A stretch of 64,000 bases of DNA from an uncultured bacterium (GTDB taxonomy: Bacteria > Bacillota_I > Bacilli_A > RFN20 > CAG-826), in NCBI GenBank assembly GCA_949283025.1, contig CASDRB010000002.1, positions 1 through 64,000 of the forward strand. Direction: 5' to 3'. A program made the position numbers and the translations under genes. The notes below the pieces were generated by a model that saw nothing but the letters and a program-made list of their open reading frames with translations, was not told where the DNA came from and did not search any database. Each line of letters opens with the position of its first letter. Position 1 is the stretch's first letter. This document shows, piece after piece, positions 8,810-21,486 of the stretch.

Positions 8810-9673
8810 ATGATTAGATTATTTATTTTAACTGGTCCTTCTGGAGCCGGAAAATCAACCGTCCAATATGTATTTGAAGAATGTGGATATTTTGTTATGG
8901 AAAATATTTTGCCAGTTAGTTTAAAACAAACTTTAAATTACATATACAATAATCGTGGGCAACAAGACAAATATTTGCTTATTTGCATGCCTCAGTTTGC
9001 ATTGAGAATTTATGGAATTGTCAAAGATTTTTGCAGCGATAAAAACGATTTAAAATTATCGCTGATGACATTAAATTGCGAACCGAAAGTTTTAAATCAA
9101 AGATTTAAATTAACCCGTCATGTTCATCCTGCTACCACTTTAAGAAATATCTCATTGAGCGAAGCGATAGCTAGCGATGTTGAAAACATTGATAATTTAA
9201 GTGGTGTCGCTGATTATCGCATTGATACGAGCGATCTTTCTGTCGTGGATTTACGAAAATATGTATTTTCTATTTTAACTAGTAAAAAGCAAGATACCGT
9301 TTCACTTTGCTTTATGTCTTTTGGACACAAATATTCAATTCCTTTAGATGTTGATTTAGTTTTTGATACTAGAGCTTTGCCAAATCCATATTGGGTCGAA
9401 AGTTTAAGAGTTTATTCGGGCTTAAATCAGCCAGTTATCGATTATTTAGAATCTTTTCCTGAAACAGAAGAAACGTTCAACCACATGGTTGATTATTTAG
9501 ATTTTTATTTGCAAAAAGTTCAAGAAGACGGAAGAGGCAATTATACGATTGGAATATGTTGCAGTGGCGGTCATCATCGCAGCGTCTATTTCGCTGATCG
9601 TTTAGCAAAGTATTACGCTAAAAAATATACGGTTTCTACCATCCATCGAGATATTGATAAAGACGAAAAATAA
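8810..9673 (+). CDS. rapZ: RNase adapter / nucleotide-binding protein RapZ (YvcJ family)
   Basis: A 287-residue P-loop protein: Walker A GPSGAGKST at residues 9-17 and the C-terminal signature GICCSGGHHRSV that defines the RapZ/YvcJ family. In enterobacteria RapZ steers RNase E to a small RNA; in Bacillus YvcJ binds and hydrolyses GTP and affects competence, with its target less clear. It is followed one base later by whiA, as in other Firmicutes, but the gluconeogenesis factor yvcK/mgfK that normally lies between them is missing. The promoter evidence suggests a leaderless transcript covering rapZ, whiA and probably the HTH gene. Confidence 0.93.
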   Translation: MIRLFILTGPSGAGKSTVQYVFEECGYFVMENILPVSLKQTLNYIYNNRGQQDKYLLICMPQFALRIYGIVKDFCSDKNDLKLSLMTLNCEPKVLNQRFKLTRHVHPATTLRNISLSEAIASDVENIDNLSGVADYRIDTSDLSVVDLRKYVFSILTSKKQDTVSLCFMSFGHKYSIPLDVDLVFDTRALPNPYWVESLRVYSGLNQPVIDYLESFPETEETFNHMVDYLDFYLQKVQEDGRGNYTIGICCSGGHHRSVYFADRLAKYYAKKYTVSTIHRDIDKDEK

Positions 9674-9674
9674 T

Positions 9675-10634
9675 ATGTCTAAAAAAGAATCATTTTCCCA
9701 AAAAGTTAAAGAAGAGATTTGCCTATTAGAAAATGATAATATTGCTAAAAGCAAAGCTTTGCTTGCGGCTTATATTCGTTTAAATGGTTATTTAAGCATT
9801 GAATCTAATCGTGATTTTTTAATATTGCAAACCGAAAATGCTAAAGTAGCAAAATTTATTTATCAAGCAATTAAAAATATCTATAATCCAATTATTCATT
9901 TTGTGTATGTTAAAAATAAAAAATTGAATAAAACTACATCATACAAAACAATAATTGAAAAAAATATTAATCAAATTTTTGAGGATTTGGAATTATCTTT
10001 TGTGGAAAATAAAATATCAAGAAAAATTGTTTATAATGACGAAACAATCGCAGGATATTTAGCGGGTGCGTTTTTAGCAAGTGGTTCTATAAACGCTCCA
10101 AGCAATAGCAAATATCATTTAGAAATAGCTTGCCATGATGAAGATTACGCGATGCGAATTGCTAAATTGTTTTATAAATATAAAAACACTAATTTTGAGC
10201 CAAAAACAATTAAAAGGCGACAGCAATATGTTGTTTATTTAAAACGTTCAGACAAAATCGGGGAATTTTTAATTATGATTGGGGCAATAAACTCTTGTAT
10301 CGAATTTGAAAATGTTAGAGTTGATCGAGATTTTATGAATAACGCTAATCGATTGACAAATTTGGACACTGCCAATATGGCTAAAACTGTCGAAGTTGCA
10401 AAAAAACAAAGATATTGGATTGAAATAATCGATTCTCATTTAGGCGTAGAAAACATTGCTAATTCTAAACTTAAGTTGTTGTGTCAATTGCGACTTAAAC
10501 ATGAATCGCATTCAATGTCAGATTTAGCAAACATGATGTCTGAAGAATTAAAAGTTGAGGTATCTAAATCAAATGTAGCACATTTGTTTAAAAAAATTGA
10601 AGAGATGGCTTTAAAATATATAGGAGTAGATTAA
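9675..10634 (+). CDS. whiA: DNA-binding protein WhiA
   Basis: A 319-residue WhiA: an N-terminal degenerate LAGLIDADG homing-endonuclease-like domain (two repeats, about residues 20-200, including YLAGAFLASGSI) and a C-terminal helix-turn-helix (about 230-310). In Actinobacteria it controls sporulation genes; in Bacillus it is needed for normal chromosome segregation and cell division. I start it at ATG 9675 (MSKKESF), one base after rapZ stops, rather than at 9654 inside rapZ, because MSK-type starts are usual for the family and the short gap fits coupling. No strong ribosome site is visible. Confidence 0.93.
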   Translation: MSKKESFSQKVKEEICLLENDNIAKSKALLAAYIRLNGYLSIESNRDFLILQTENAKVAKFIYQAIKNIYNPIIHFVYVKNKKLNKTTSYKTIIEKNINQIFEDLELSFVENKISRKIVYNDETIAGYLAGAFLASGSINAPSNSKYHLEIACHDEDYAMRIAKLFYKYKNTNFEPKTIKRRQQYVVYLKRSDKIGEFLIMIGAINSCIEFENVRVDRDFMNNANRLTNLDTANMAKTVEVAKKQRYWIEIIDSHLGVENIANSKLKLLCQLRLKHESHSMSDLANMMSEELKVEVSKSNVAHLFKKIEEMALKYIGVD

Positions 10635-10636
10635 AC

Positions 10637-10846
10637 ATGGATATCAGCACTCAATTTGGAAAAAGAATAAGACAACTACGTCAAAAAAATCATTGGACGA
10701 TTGAAGATTTATCTTTTGAAGCAAATATTAACCGAAATTATATAGGTGATCTTGAAAGAGGAAAACGAAATCCAACATTAAAAATAATAAAAAAAATTGC
10801 AGATGCTTTAAAAATAAGTTTAAAAGATTTATTTGAAGAAATTTAA
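10637..10846 (+). CDS. Small XRE-family HTH regulator
   Basis: A 69-residue protein that is little more than one Cro/C1-type helix-turn-helix: RIRQLRQ, then DLSFEANINRNYIGDLERGKRNPTL. The last segment is the classic recognition-helix pattern of single-domain XRE proteins. A TAGGAG site precedes ATG 10637, two bases after the whiA stop, so it is the last gene of the rapZ-whiA unit. Its target is unknown; the inverted repeat over the gap promoter (10926-10940), 80 bases downstream, is one candidate. Confidence 0.88.
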   Translation: MDISTQFGKRIRQLRQKNHWTIEDLSFEANINRNYIGDLERGKRNPTLKIIKKIADALKISLKDLFEEI

Positions 10847-10852
10847 GATAAG

Positions 10853-10893
10853 TTCGTGACAAAATCGATTTATATCGATATCACGAATTTTTT
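10853..10893 (+). terminator. Intrinsic terminator of the rapZ-whiA-HTH unit
   Basis: TTCGTGA (10853-10859) pairs with TCACGAA (10881-10887), with an inner hairpin ATCGAT-ttat-ATCGAT, followed by six T. Confidence 0.85.
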
Positions 10894-10908
10894 ATAGTTT
10901 GATTAATC

Positions 10909-10940
10909 TTGAAAACCAATTCGTATATAGTTATACTATA
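10909..10940 (+). promoter_or_regulatory. gap promoter with overlapping inverted repeat
   Basis: TTGAAA (10909-10914), 17-base spacer, TATACT (10932-10937) is a near-consensus promoter. TATAGT-tat-ACTATA (10926-10940) is a perfect inverted repeat covering the -10, a good position for a repressor site. Confidence 0.75.
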
Positions 10941-10969
10941 AACGCAGTGAAAAAAAGGAGGACATTTTA

Positions 10970-12004
10970 ATGTCAAAAATTAAACTTGCAATTAATGGTT
11001 TCGGACGTATCGGTCGTTTAGCATTCCGCCGCGCTGAAGAAACTGGCGACTTTGAAGTAGTCGCAATCAACGATTTAGTCGATGCCAAAACTTTGGCTTA
11101 CTTACTCAAATATGATACCGCTCATAAGGGCTGGCACAAAGATGAAATTTCTTATGATGCTGAAAAAAATGCTATCGTTTTTAAAGGACGCGCTATCCCA
11201 GTGTTAGGCCAAAAAGATCCTCACGATTTAAAATGGGGCAAATATGGTGTTGATATTGTTTTAGAATGCACAGGCCGTTTTAAAGGTAAATCTGATGCTT
11301 CTGTCCATTTAGATAATGGTGCAAAAGGTGTTATTATTTCCGCTCCATCCGATAAAGAAACTCCAACCTTTGTCTATGGTGTTAACACTGACAAATTAAC
11401 CAAAGATATGACCGTTATTTCTGGTGCTTCCTGCACAACTAACTGTTTAGCTCCAGTGATGAGAGTCTTAGTTGATAATTTCGGTGTTCGCGGTGGATAT
11501 ATGACCACGGTTCATGCCTATACTAACGACCAAACAACTTTAGACTTAGCTAAAGGTAATTTACGTCGTGGCCGCGCTGCTGCCGCTAACATTGTTCCTA
11601 CAACTACTGGTGCTGCAAAAGCTATCAACCTCGTCATTCCTGAATTAGAGGGTAAAATGAGAGGTGGAGCAGTTCGTGTTCCAGTTGTCGATGGTTCATT
11701 AGTTGATTTATCCCTAGTTTTAGAAAAAAATGTCACTGTCGATGAAATCAATGCCGCTATGAAAAAAGCTAGCGAAACTTCCTTAAAAGGTGTTTTGGAT
11801 TATACTGAAGATGAAATCGTTTCAAGCGATATTATCGGTGCAACTGCTGGCTCTATTTTTGATGCCACTCAAACTACTGTCTTTACTACTCCAGATGGCA
11901 CTCAATTAGTTAAAGTTGTCTCTTGGTATGACAATGAATATTCTTACACTTGCCAATTTGTCCGCTTAGCTGGTGAAATGGGCAAAGTTTTGGGTATTAA
12001 ATAA
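10970..12004 (+). CDS. gap: Glyceraldehyde-3-phosphate dehydrogenase, type I
   Basis: Oxidises and phosphorylates glyceraldehyde-3-phosphate with NAD+ in glycolysis. The N-terminal Rossmann motif INGFGRIGR is followed by the catalytic Cys155 in SGASCTTNC and the C-terminal SWYDNEYSY stretch. At 344 residues it is typical. An AAAGGAGG site precedes ATG 10970, and the gene uses more C/G-ending codons than its neighbours, as expected for high expression. It has its own promoter and is followed by a strong terminator, so the downstream pgk-tpiA genes are read by partial readthrough or a separate start. Confidence 0.98.
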   Translation: MSKIKLAINGFGRIGRLAFRRAEETGDFEVVAINDLVDAKTLAYLLKYDTAHKGWHKDEISYDAEKNAIVFKGRAIPVLGQKDPHDLKWGKYGVDIVLECTGRFKGKSDASVHLDNGAKGVIISAPSDKETPTFVYGVNTDKLTKDMTVISGASCTTNCLAPVMRVLVDNFGVRGGYMTTVHAYTNDQTTLDLAKGNLRRGRAAAANIVPTTTGAAKAINLVIPELEGKMRGGAVRVPVVDGSLVDLSLVLEKNVTVDEINAAMKKASETSLKGVLDYTEDEIVSSDIIGATAGSIFDATQTTVFTTPDGTQLVKVVSWYDNEYSYTCQFVRLAGEMGKVLGIK

Positions 12005-12027
12005 GTTTAAAAAAATACAAAAGCTTT

Positions 12028-12061
12028 AAGTGCCCGAAACAAAATTTTGGGCACTTTTTAT
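12028..12061 (+). terminator. Intrinsic terminator between gap and pgk
   Basis: AAGTGCCC (12028-12035) and GGGCACTT (12049-12056) form an 8-bp stem followed by a T-run. It should reduce pgk-tpiA expression relative to gap. Confidence 0.9.
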
Positions 12062-12079
12062 CTAAATAGGAGAAATTAA

Positions 12080-13294
12080 ATGTTAACAGTTAACGAATTA
12101 AAAAATGTCAAAGGCAAAGTAATTATTGTTCGCGTTGATTTTAATGTCCCACAAAAAGACGGAGTTATTCGTGATAACAATCGTATTGTCGCTGCTTTGC
12201 CAACTATTAAAGATTTAGTTGATAAAGGTGCACGCGTTGTTTTATTATCTCACCTTGGCAAAGTAAAACATAAAGAAACACCAGAAGTGGTCGAAGCTCA
12301 AAAAAAGAAAAATAATCTTTCCATTGCAGCTCCTGCTTTAGCTGAATTATTAGGAAAACCAGTGGCGTTTTGTCCAGAAACTCGCGGCGAAACATTGACT
12401 AATATGGTTCAAAATTTAAAAGATGGAGATGTCTTATTAGTTCAAAATACCCGCTATGAAAAAGGCGAAGAAAAAAATGACCCTGAATTATCTAAAATTT
12501 GGGCTTCTTTAGCTGATGGCTATGTGATGGATGCTTTTGGTAGTGCTCACCGCGCGCATGCCTCAACCCATGGTATTCCATCCATTTTAAAAGCTGAAGG
12601 TAAACCTGTCGCTGTTGGTTATCTTGTTGAAAAAGAGGTAGCTAATTTAACTCGCTGCGTCGATGTTAAAGATGGCGATCGTCCTTATGTTGCAATTTTA
12701 GGTGGTTTTAAGGTTTCCGATAAAATTAAAGTCATCGAATCTTTATTAAAAAAATGCGATAAGATTTTAATTGGTGGTGCAATGGCTTATACTTTTGCCA
12801 AAGCATTAGGACGCACGGTTGGCACTTCACCGGTTGAAGATGATCAATTAGATTATGCTCGCCGTTGTTATAATGAAGCCAACGGCCGCATCGTGTTGCC
12901 AATTGATAGTGTTTGCACTAATGGCTTTGAAAATTGGACAGAAAAGATTACGACAAACGATAGCAATATTCCTGATGGATTTGAAGGAATGGATATCGGT
13001 CCAAAAACCATCGCTTTATTTACTGATGAAATCAAAAAAGCCAAGATGATTTTTTGGAATGGTCCAATGGGTGTTTTTGAACAAAACGATTTTGCTAAAG
13101 GCACGATTGCTGTTTGTGAAGCCATCGCTTCTTTAAATGGCGCTTTTACTGTTTGCGGAGGCGGAGATTCAGCAGCCGCTGTCAAACAATTTGGTTATAA
13201 AGATAAATTCTCCCACGTATCTACAGGTGGTGGTGCTTCATTAGAAATGATCGAAAATGACGGCCATCTTCCTGGCATTGATGTTTTAAAATAG
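12080..13294 (+). CDS. pgk: Phosphoglycerate kinase
   Basis: Makes ATP from 1,3-bisphosphoglycerate and ADP in glycolysis. The N-terminal RVDFNVP substrate-binding motif, the DAFGSAHRAHAS segment, and the C-terminal FWNGPMGVFE and CGGGDSAAA nucleotide-binding motifs are all present. Its 404 residues match the family (390-415). AGGAGA precedes ATG 12080. It lies downstream of gap and 10 bases before tpiA in the usual Firmicutes order; pgm and eno, which often follow, are not here. Confidence 0.98.
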   Translation: MLTVNELKNVKGKVIIVRVDFNVPQKDGVIRDNNRIVAALPTIKDLVDKGARVVLLSHLGKVKHKETPEVVEAQKKKNNLSIAAPALAELLGKPVAFCPETRGETLTNMVQNLKDGDVLLVQNTRYEKGEEKNDPELSKIWASLADGYVMDAFGSAHRAHASTHGIPSILKAEGKPVAVGYLVEKEVANLTRCVDVKDGDRPYVAILGGFKVSDKIKVIESLLKKCDKILIGGAMAYTFAKALGRTVGTSPVEDDQLDYARRCYNEANGRIVLPIDSVCTNGFENWTEKITTNDSNIPDGFEGMDIGPKTIALFTDEIKKAKMIFWNGPMGVFEQNDFAKGTIAVCEAIASLNGAFTVCGGGDSAAAVKQFGYKDKFSHVSTGGGASLEMIENDGHLPGIDVLK

Positions 13295-13304
13295 GAGCGC
13301 AATC

Positions 13305-14060
13305 ATGAGAAGAAAATTATTGCTTGGCAATTGGAAGATGAATAAAACCATTGCTGAAGCCAAAGAATTTGCACTCGCTTCAAAAGAATTAGCCGATATT
13401 GCTAATCAACATCATATCGATTTAGGAGTCGCTCCAACTTATTTAGGTCTTGAAGCAGTTAGAACCAATGCTTCAAAATCAATGATTGTCGCTGCTCAAA
13501 ATGTTCATTATAATCCAAATGGCGCTTTTACTGGTGAAATTTCAATTCCAATGTTAAAAGAAATTGGAATAGATTGGGTTATTATTGGTCATTCCGAACG
13601 CCGAGCCTACGATAATGAAACTAATCAAAAATGCAATCAAAAAATTGTGGCATTAATCAAAGAAGATATGGTTCCTGTCTATTGCGTTGGTGAAACTTTG
13701 CAACAATTTGAAGCTGGCGAAACTAAAAAAGTTGTCGAAGAACAAATTAGAGTAGGATTATCTAATTTAAATGCTGCTGATGTAGAACATCTTGTCGTTG
13801 CTTATGAACCGGTTTGGTCAATTGGTACTGGCAAAAATGCATCTCAAGAAATCGCTCAAGATGTATGTGGCTTTATCCGTGGCGTTTTAAAAGATATGTT
13901 TGGCGATGTTGCTGCTGAAATTCGTATTTTATATGGTGGCAGCGTTAAGCCAGAAAACATTAAATCATACTTGTCTTGCCCTGATGTTGATGGGGCGTTA
14001 GTTGGTGGAGCATCTTTAAAAATAGATTCTTATCGCCAATTATTGAATAATATTTTATAA
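13305..14060 (+). CDS. tpiA: Triose-phosphate isomerase
   Basis: Interconverts dihydroxyacetone phosphate and glyceraldehyde-3-phosphate. A 251-residue TIM barrel with Asn/Lys in GNWKMNK near the start, catalytic His96 in GHSERR, catalytic Glu168 in AYEPVWSIGTG, and the phosphate-binding YGGSV and GGASL loops. A TAGGAG site overlaps the pgk stop codon and puts it in the pgk operon. Confidence 0.98.
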   Translation: MRRKLLLGNWKMNKTIAEAKEFALASKELADIANQHHIDLGVAPTYLGLEAVRTNASKSMIVAAQNVHYNPNGAFTGEISIPMLKEIGIDWVIIGHSERRAYDNETNQKCNQKIVALIKEDMVPVYCVGETLQQFEAGETKKVVEEQIRVGLSNLNAADVEHLVVAYEPVWSIGTGKNASQEIAQDVCGFIRGVLKDMFGDVAAEIRILYGGSVKPENIKSYLSCPDVDGALVGGASLKIDSYRQLLNNIL

Positions 14061-14101
14061 TCTTCATTTTTTAAAAAATAATATGAAAGGAGGCAATTAT
14101 T

Positions 14102-14884
14102 ATGAATCGTCCATCTATTTTTAATAAAAATAAATCAAATCCAGAAGTGGAAGTAGTCAATAATCAACCCACACTATCATCTACCGCGATAAATTTAGGA
14201 AAAATATTTGGCTATATGACATTGGCAATATTATTGACCGGTATTGCATCAATTGGCTTTGCTTTTTTAATAGGATATGTTTTTTCAAGCAATAATGAAA
14301 TTGCTCGCACTACCCTTTTGGTTTTTACTTTTATTGCGTTTATTGTTATGATTGTTTGCTCATTTTTGGCTGGAGCTCTTAGTTTTGCAAAAAGCGCTAA
14401 TCCGAAGTCTAGAGCAGTAGCGATTCCTTTTGCTTTATATGCAATTTGTTTTGGGTATTTATTTGGATTTATCGTATTGGTAGTTCCATGGGAAGTTTTG
14501 GCAATTAGTTTTGGCGTAACTGCTGTTGTATTTGGAACACTTTCTTTAATCGGGCTATTTACTAAAAGCAACCTAAATCCTTTATTATGGGTATCGATGG
14601 GATTATTATTTGGTGCTCTTTTAATGACTGGATTGAATTTTTTAATGATGTTGTTTTTCCCTGAAATATCTATAATGTTTCTTTGGATTATAACATTTGT
14701 GATTTTTGCCGCTATCATGTTATCGACCATATGGGATGTGTGGAATATTAAACAAATCGCATCTGCTTATACTAATACGCCAAATGTTACTTTATATTGT
14801 GCGTTCCGCTTATATTGTGACTTTATTGTTTTATTTATCCGCATCTTATATTTTGTCTTAATTATTTTCTCAAGAAGAAATTAA
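14102..14884 (+). CDS. BI-1/YccA-family integral membrane protein
   Basis: A 260-residue protein with a polar 35-residue N-terminus and about seven membrane helices from residue 36 on. The stretch FGVTAVVFGTLSLIGLFTKSN and the C-terminal region ending in a Leu/Ile-rich helix after a CDFIVLFIRIL segment resemble the Bax-inhibitor-1/YccA family (YetJ-type calcium leak channels in Bacillus). That family usually carries a pair of Asp residues as pH sensor near the end; I see D237-like and W-D-V-W positions but cannot confirm them. GAAAGGAGG precedes ATG 14102. It follows tpiA by 41 bases and ends at a terminator. Confidence 0.72.
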   Translation: MNRPSIFNKNKSNPEVEVVNNQPTLSSTAINLGKIFGYMTLAILLTGIASIGFAFLIGYVFSSNNEIARTTLLVFTFIAFIVMIVCSFLAGALSFAKSANPKSRAVAIPFALYAICFGYLFGFIVLVVPWEVLAISFGVTAVVFGTLSLIGLFTKSNLNPLLWVSMGLLFGALLMTGLNFLMMLFFPEISIMFLWIITFVIFAAIMLSTIWDVWNIKQIASAYTNTPNVTLYCAFRLYCDFIVLFIRILYFVLIIFSRRN

Positions 14885-14906
14885 CAAAAATATCGGTTTA
14901 AAAGCC

Positions 14907-14933
14907 AAGGCATCCGTTAAGGGTGCCTTTTAT
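14907..14933 (+). terminator. Intrinsic terminator after the BI-1-like gene
   Basis: AAGGCATCC (14907-14915), loop GTTAA, GGGTGCCTT (14921-14929) make a 9-bp stem with one G-T pair, followed by TTATATA. Confidence 0.85.
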
Positions 14934-14997
14934 ATATAATATAAGATAATAAATAATGGTATAAATTAAAAAAATAAAAAAATTTTTAAAAAAGTAG

Positions 14998-15027
14998 TTG
15001 ACAGTATAGAAATCGCGGTGCTACTAT
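14998..15027 (+). promoter_or_regulatory. rRNA operon promoter
   Basis: TTGACA (14998-15003) and TACTAT (15022-15027) with an 18-base spacer, preceded by an A/T-rich stretch (14941-14995) that could act as an UP element. Confidence 0.75.
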
Positions 15028-15196
15028 ATACAAGCACGCAGCCAAGAAGGCAGCTTAAAAAAATAGCAAAATTAGCGTGCTAACTGATCTTTGAAAACTA
15101 AACAGATGTACAAACAACAAACGTCAATTCAATAACGAATTAAATATTATTCGTTATCAATAATAACCAGAAAATAATTATGAACTAAGATACAAA
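15028..15196 (+). other. rRNA leader with processing stem and antitermination-like box
   Basis: This 169-base leader holds AGCACGC...GCGTGCT (hairpin ends near 15034 and 15080), a CTTTGAAAAC boxA-like element at about 15089, and ATAACGAAT...ATTCGTTAT further on. AAAACTAAACAGAT (15094-15107) is complementary over 14 bases to 16805-16818 downstream of 16S, forming the expected RNase III stem around the 16S precursor. Together with the promoter, this accounts for the 312 bases between the 14884 stop and 16S. Confidence 0.75.
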
Positions 15197-16718
<1,522 letters not shown>

Positions 16719-16975
16719 TATGGAGAAAGTGCTAGATCACAATGTGTTTCTAGCGTATGTACAAAAAAACCTATATTCTTAGGAATCGACGAGTTGGATG
16801 TATAATCTGTTTAGTTTTGAGAGATTAGTAAACTCTCAAAATTGTTCTTTGAAAACTGGATATTATATAAACATATGTTCTTTCTGTTAAATCGCAATTA
16901 TATTAATGATTTCATTATACGAATTGTGAATTACGAAAAGTTAAGCAAACTAACTGAAAACCTAAATTTTACGAA
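16719..16975 (+). other. 16S-23S spacer without tRNA genes
   Basis: The 257-base spacer carries no tRNA. It contains the 3' strand of the 16S processing stem (16805-16818), a TTTTGAGAG...CTCTCAAAA hairpin (16815-16841) that overlaps that strand, a second CTTTGAAAAC box (about 16847) and TAAATTTTA (about 16962), which can pair with TAAAATTTA downstream of 23S to form the 23S processing stem. Confidence 0.8.
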
Positions 16976-19872
<2,897 letters not shown>

Positions 19873-19976
19873 TCTAAGATTTTTAATCGAAAATAAAATT
19901 TAAGTCGAAAAAGTTTGCAAGAAGGAACGAAATAATATAATATCTAGTTTTGAGAGAACAATTACTCTCTAAAAAA

Positions 19977-20086
19977 GTCTGGTGGCGATGGCGCGGTGGA
20001 CACACCTGTTCCCATCTCGAACACAGAAGTTAAGCACCGTAGTGGCGAAGGTATCCGAAAGGACAGAATAGCGAGCTGCTGGGCTT
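19977..20086 (+). rRNA. rrf: 5S ribosomal RNA
   Basis: About 110 bases. TCTGGTGGCGATGGCG starts the RNA and GAGCTGCTGGGCT ends it; the conserved CCCATCTCGAACACAGAAG segment is present. It is preceded by a TTTTGAGAG...CTCTC hairpin (19948-19974) very like the one in the 16S-23S spacer. Confidence 0.95.
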
Positions 20087-20098
20087 TTTTATTTTATA

Positions 20099-20118
20099 GG
20101 CATCTTTGATGCTTTTTT
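20099..20118 (+). terminator. rRNA operon terminator
   Basis: GGCATC-ttt-GATGCT followed by a run of T, right after the T-run that follows 5S. Confidence 0.8.
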
Positions 20119-20167
20119 ATTTATTAAAATCCCTTTTATAAATATAATATTTATAGAGGTAAAAAGT

Positions 20168-21355
20168 ATGAAAATACCATTAACGAGACTTTCTAATCGT
20201 GGTCAAGACGATCAATTTCTTTTCCAATTAAATGATAAATTAAAAAAATTTGACATTGAATTATGTTTGCAATCTACATACCCGGATATTTTTAATTTTA
20301 TCATCATAGAATCTGGAGGAGTTGAAGGTTTATTTAAACAGCAGATAATTGAGAATGTTAAACCACCTTATCATATTATTTTAACTAATCGAAATAACTC
20401 TTTAGCTGCTGGATTAGAAATTTCGACTTATCTTTTTCAAAATAATATTGAGCATACCATTTTAATTGACGAAGATTTTGATAAATTAGCCACAAAGATA
20501 AAAGATATTATTTTAATAAAAACAGCGGTTAGAAGGCTTAAAAACACTAATTTAGGCGTAATTGGTCAACCATCAGATTGGTTAATTGCATCGCAGGTCT
20601 CATATTTTCAAATTAAACAAAAATTTGGCATCAATATGATTGACATATCATTAGATGAAACAATAAGTATTTATGATAATGATAAAGATATTATTTATCC
20701 TAAATATATGCCTATATATCAAATCAAGAACCCTTTTAAAAAAGAGGTATTAAATGATGCAATAAAAGTTTATTCGGCTTTAAAAAAGATAATTAAAAAG
20801 TATAATTTAAATGGCTTAACTATCCGTTGTTTTGACTTTTTAAATTTAAAAAAAGCCACCGCATGTTTAGCATTAGCTATTTTAAATGAGGAAGGTTATT
20901 GTTGCAGTTGTGAAGGCGATATTCCATCTTTGCTAACCATGGTTTTAATTAAAACTTTATTGAATAAGCCATCATTTCAAGCTAACCCATCTTATTTAGA
21001 TTATAAAAACAATAGACTTGTTTTAGCGCATTGCACAATTGCTTTGAATATGTGTAAAACATATAAATTTGATACTCATTTTGAAAGCGATATGTCAATA
21101 GGGATTAAAGGAGAATTAACTCCTGGATTAATTAATATTTGTAAATTATCCAGTGATTTAAAAGAATTAAATGTTGTCGTTGGATACTTGCATAATAATT
21201 TATCTAAACCTTGTTTTTGTAGAACGCAAATTGAAGTTAGTTTATATGAATGGACATTAGATCAATTTATAAACGCACATATGGCTAACCATGTTTTGAT
21301 TAGCTATGATAATCATCAACATCTTTTAAAAGAATTTTTTAAAGAATTTAAATAA
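20168..21355 (+). CDS. L-fucose/L-arabinose isomerase-fold protein
   Basis: A 395-residue protein resembling the COG2407 fucose-isomerase relatives. Features that suggest this are LGVIGQPSDWLIAS at about 135-150, then a run of Ile/Asp-rich strand segments, the sequence CEGDIPSLLTMVL around 255 that matches the metal-site Glu region, and LVLAHCTIAL near 285, like the AHC motif of FucI. FucI proper is about 590 residues; this is the shorter class of unassigned substrate. TATAAT (20143-20148) and GAGG about 9 bases before ATG 20168 give it its own promoter and ribosome site. No sugar kinase, aldolase or transporter is adjacent, so the substrate is unknown. Confidence 0.65.
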   Translation: MKIPLTRLSNRGQDDQFLFQLNDKLKKFDIELCLQSTYPDIFNFIIIESGGVEGLFKQQIIENVKPPYHIILTNRNNSLAAGLEISTYLFQNNIEHTILIDEDFDKLATKIKDIILIKTAVRRLKNTNLGVIGQPSDWLIASQVSYFQIKQKFGINMIDISLDETISIYDNDKDIIYPKYMPIYQIKNPFKKEVLNDAIKVYSALKKIIKKYNLNGLTIRCFDFLNLKKATACLALAILNEEGYCCSCEGDIPSLLTMVLIKTLLNKPSFQANPSYLDYKNNRLVLAHCTIALNMCKTYKFDTHFESDMSIGIKGELTPGLINICKLSSDLKELNVVVGYLHNNLSKPCFCRTQIEVSLYEWTLDQFINAHMANHVLISYDNHQHLLKEFFKEFK

Positions 21356-21429
21356 AAAAAGTAGTTTGAGCCGACGTTATCTCACTTTTTATTTAAAAAA
21401 TAAAAATGTGTGTTAAAATATATGCGGTT

Positions 21430-21475
21430 CTAAATGATACATTTAGATTGTTTAGTGTGCATTGATAACAAATGC
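21430..21475 (+). promoter_or_regulatory. Two-hairpin leader upstream of asp23/yloU
   Basis: CTAAATG-ata-CATTTAG (21430-21446) and GCATT-gataaca-AATGC (21459-21475) lie between a TGtTAAAAT -10 (about 21411-21419) and the ribosome site AAGGAG. The second hairpin ends just before that site and could affect its access. Confidence 0.5.
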
Positions 21476-21486
21476 AAGGAGTCAAT

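Noticed and set aside
12868-13185. 105-residue minus-strand frame inside pgk
   Set aside because: Shadow of the conserved pgk coding sequence; no promoter or ribosome site on that strand.
21355-21400. Terminator after the fucose-isomerase-like gene
   Set aside because: Only a 4-bp TGAG/CTCA core with mismatched flanks can be drawn before the T-run; too weak to call.
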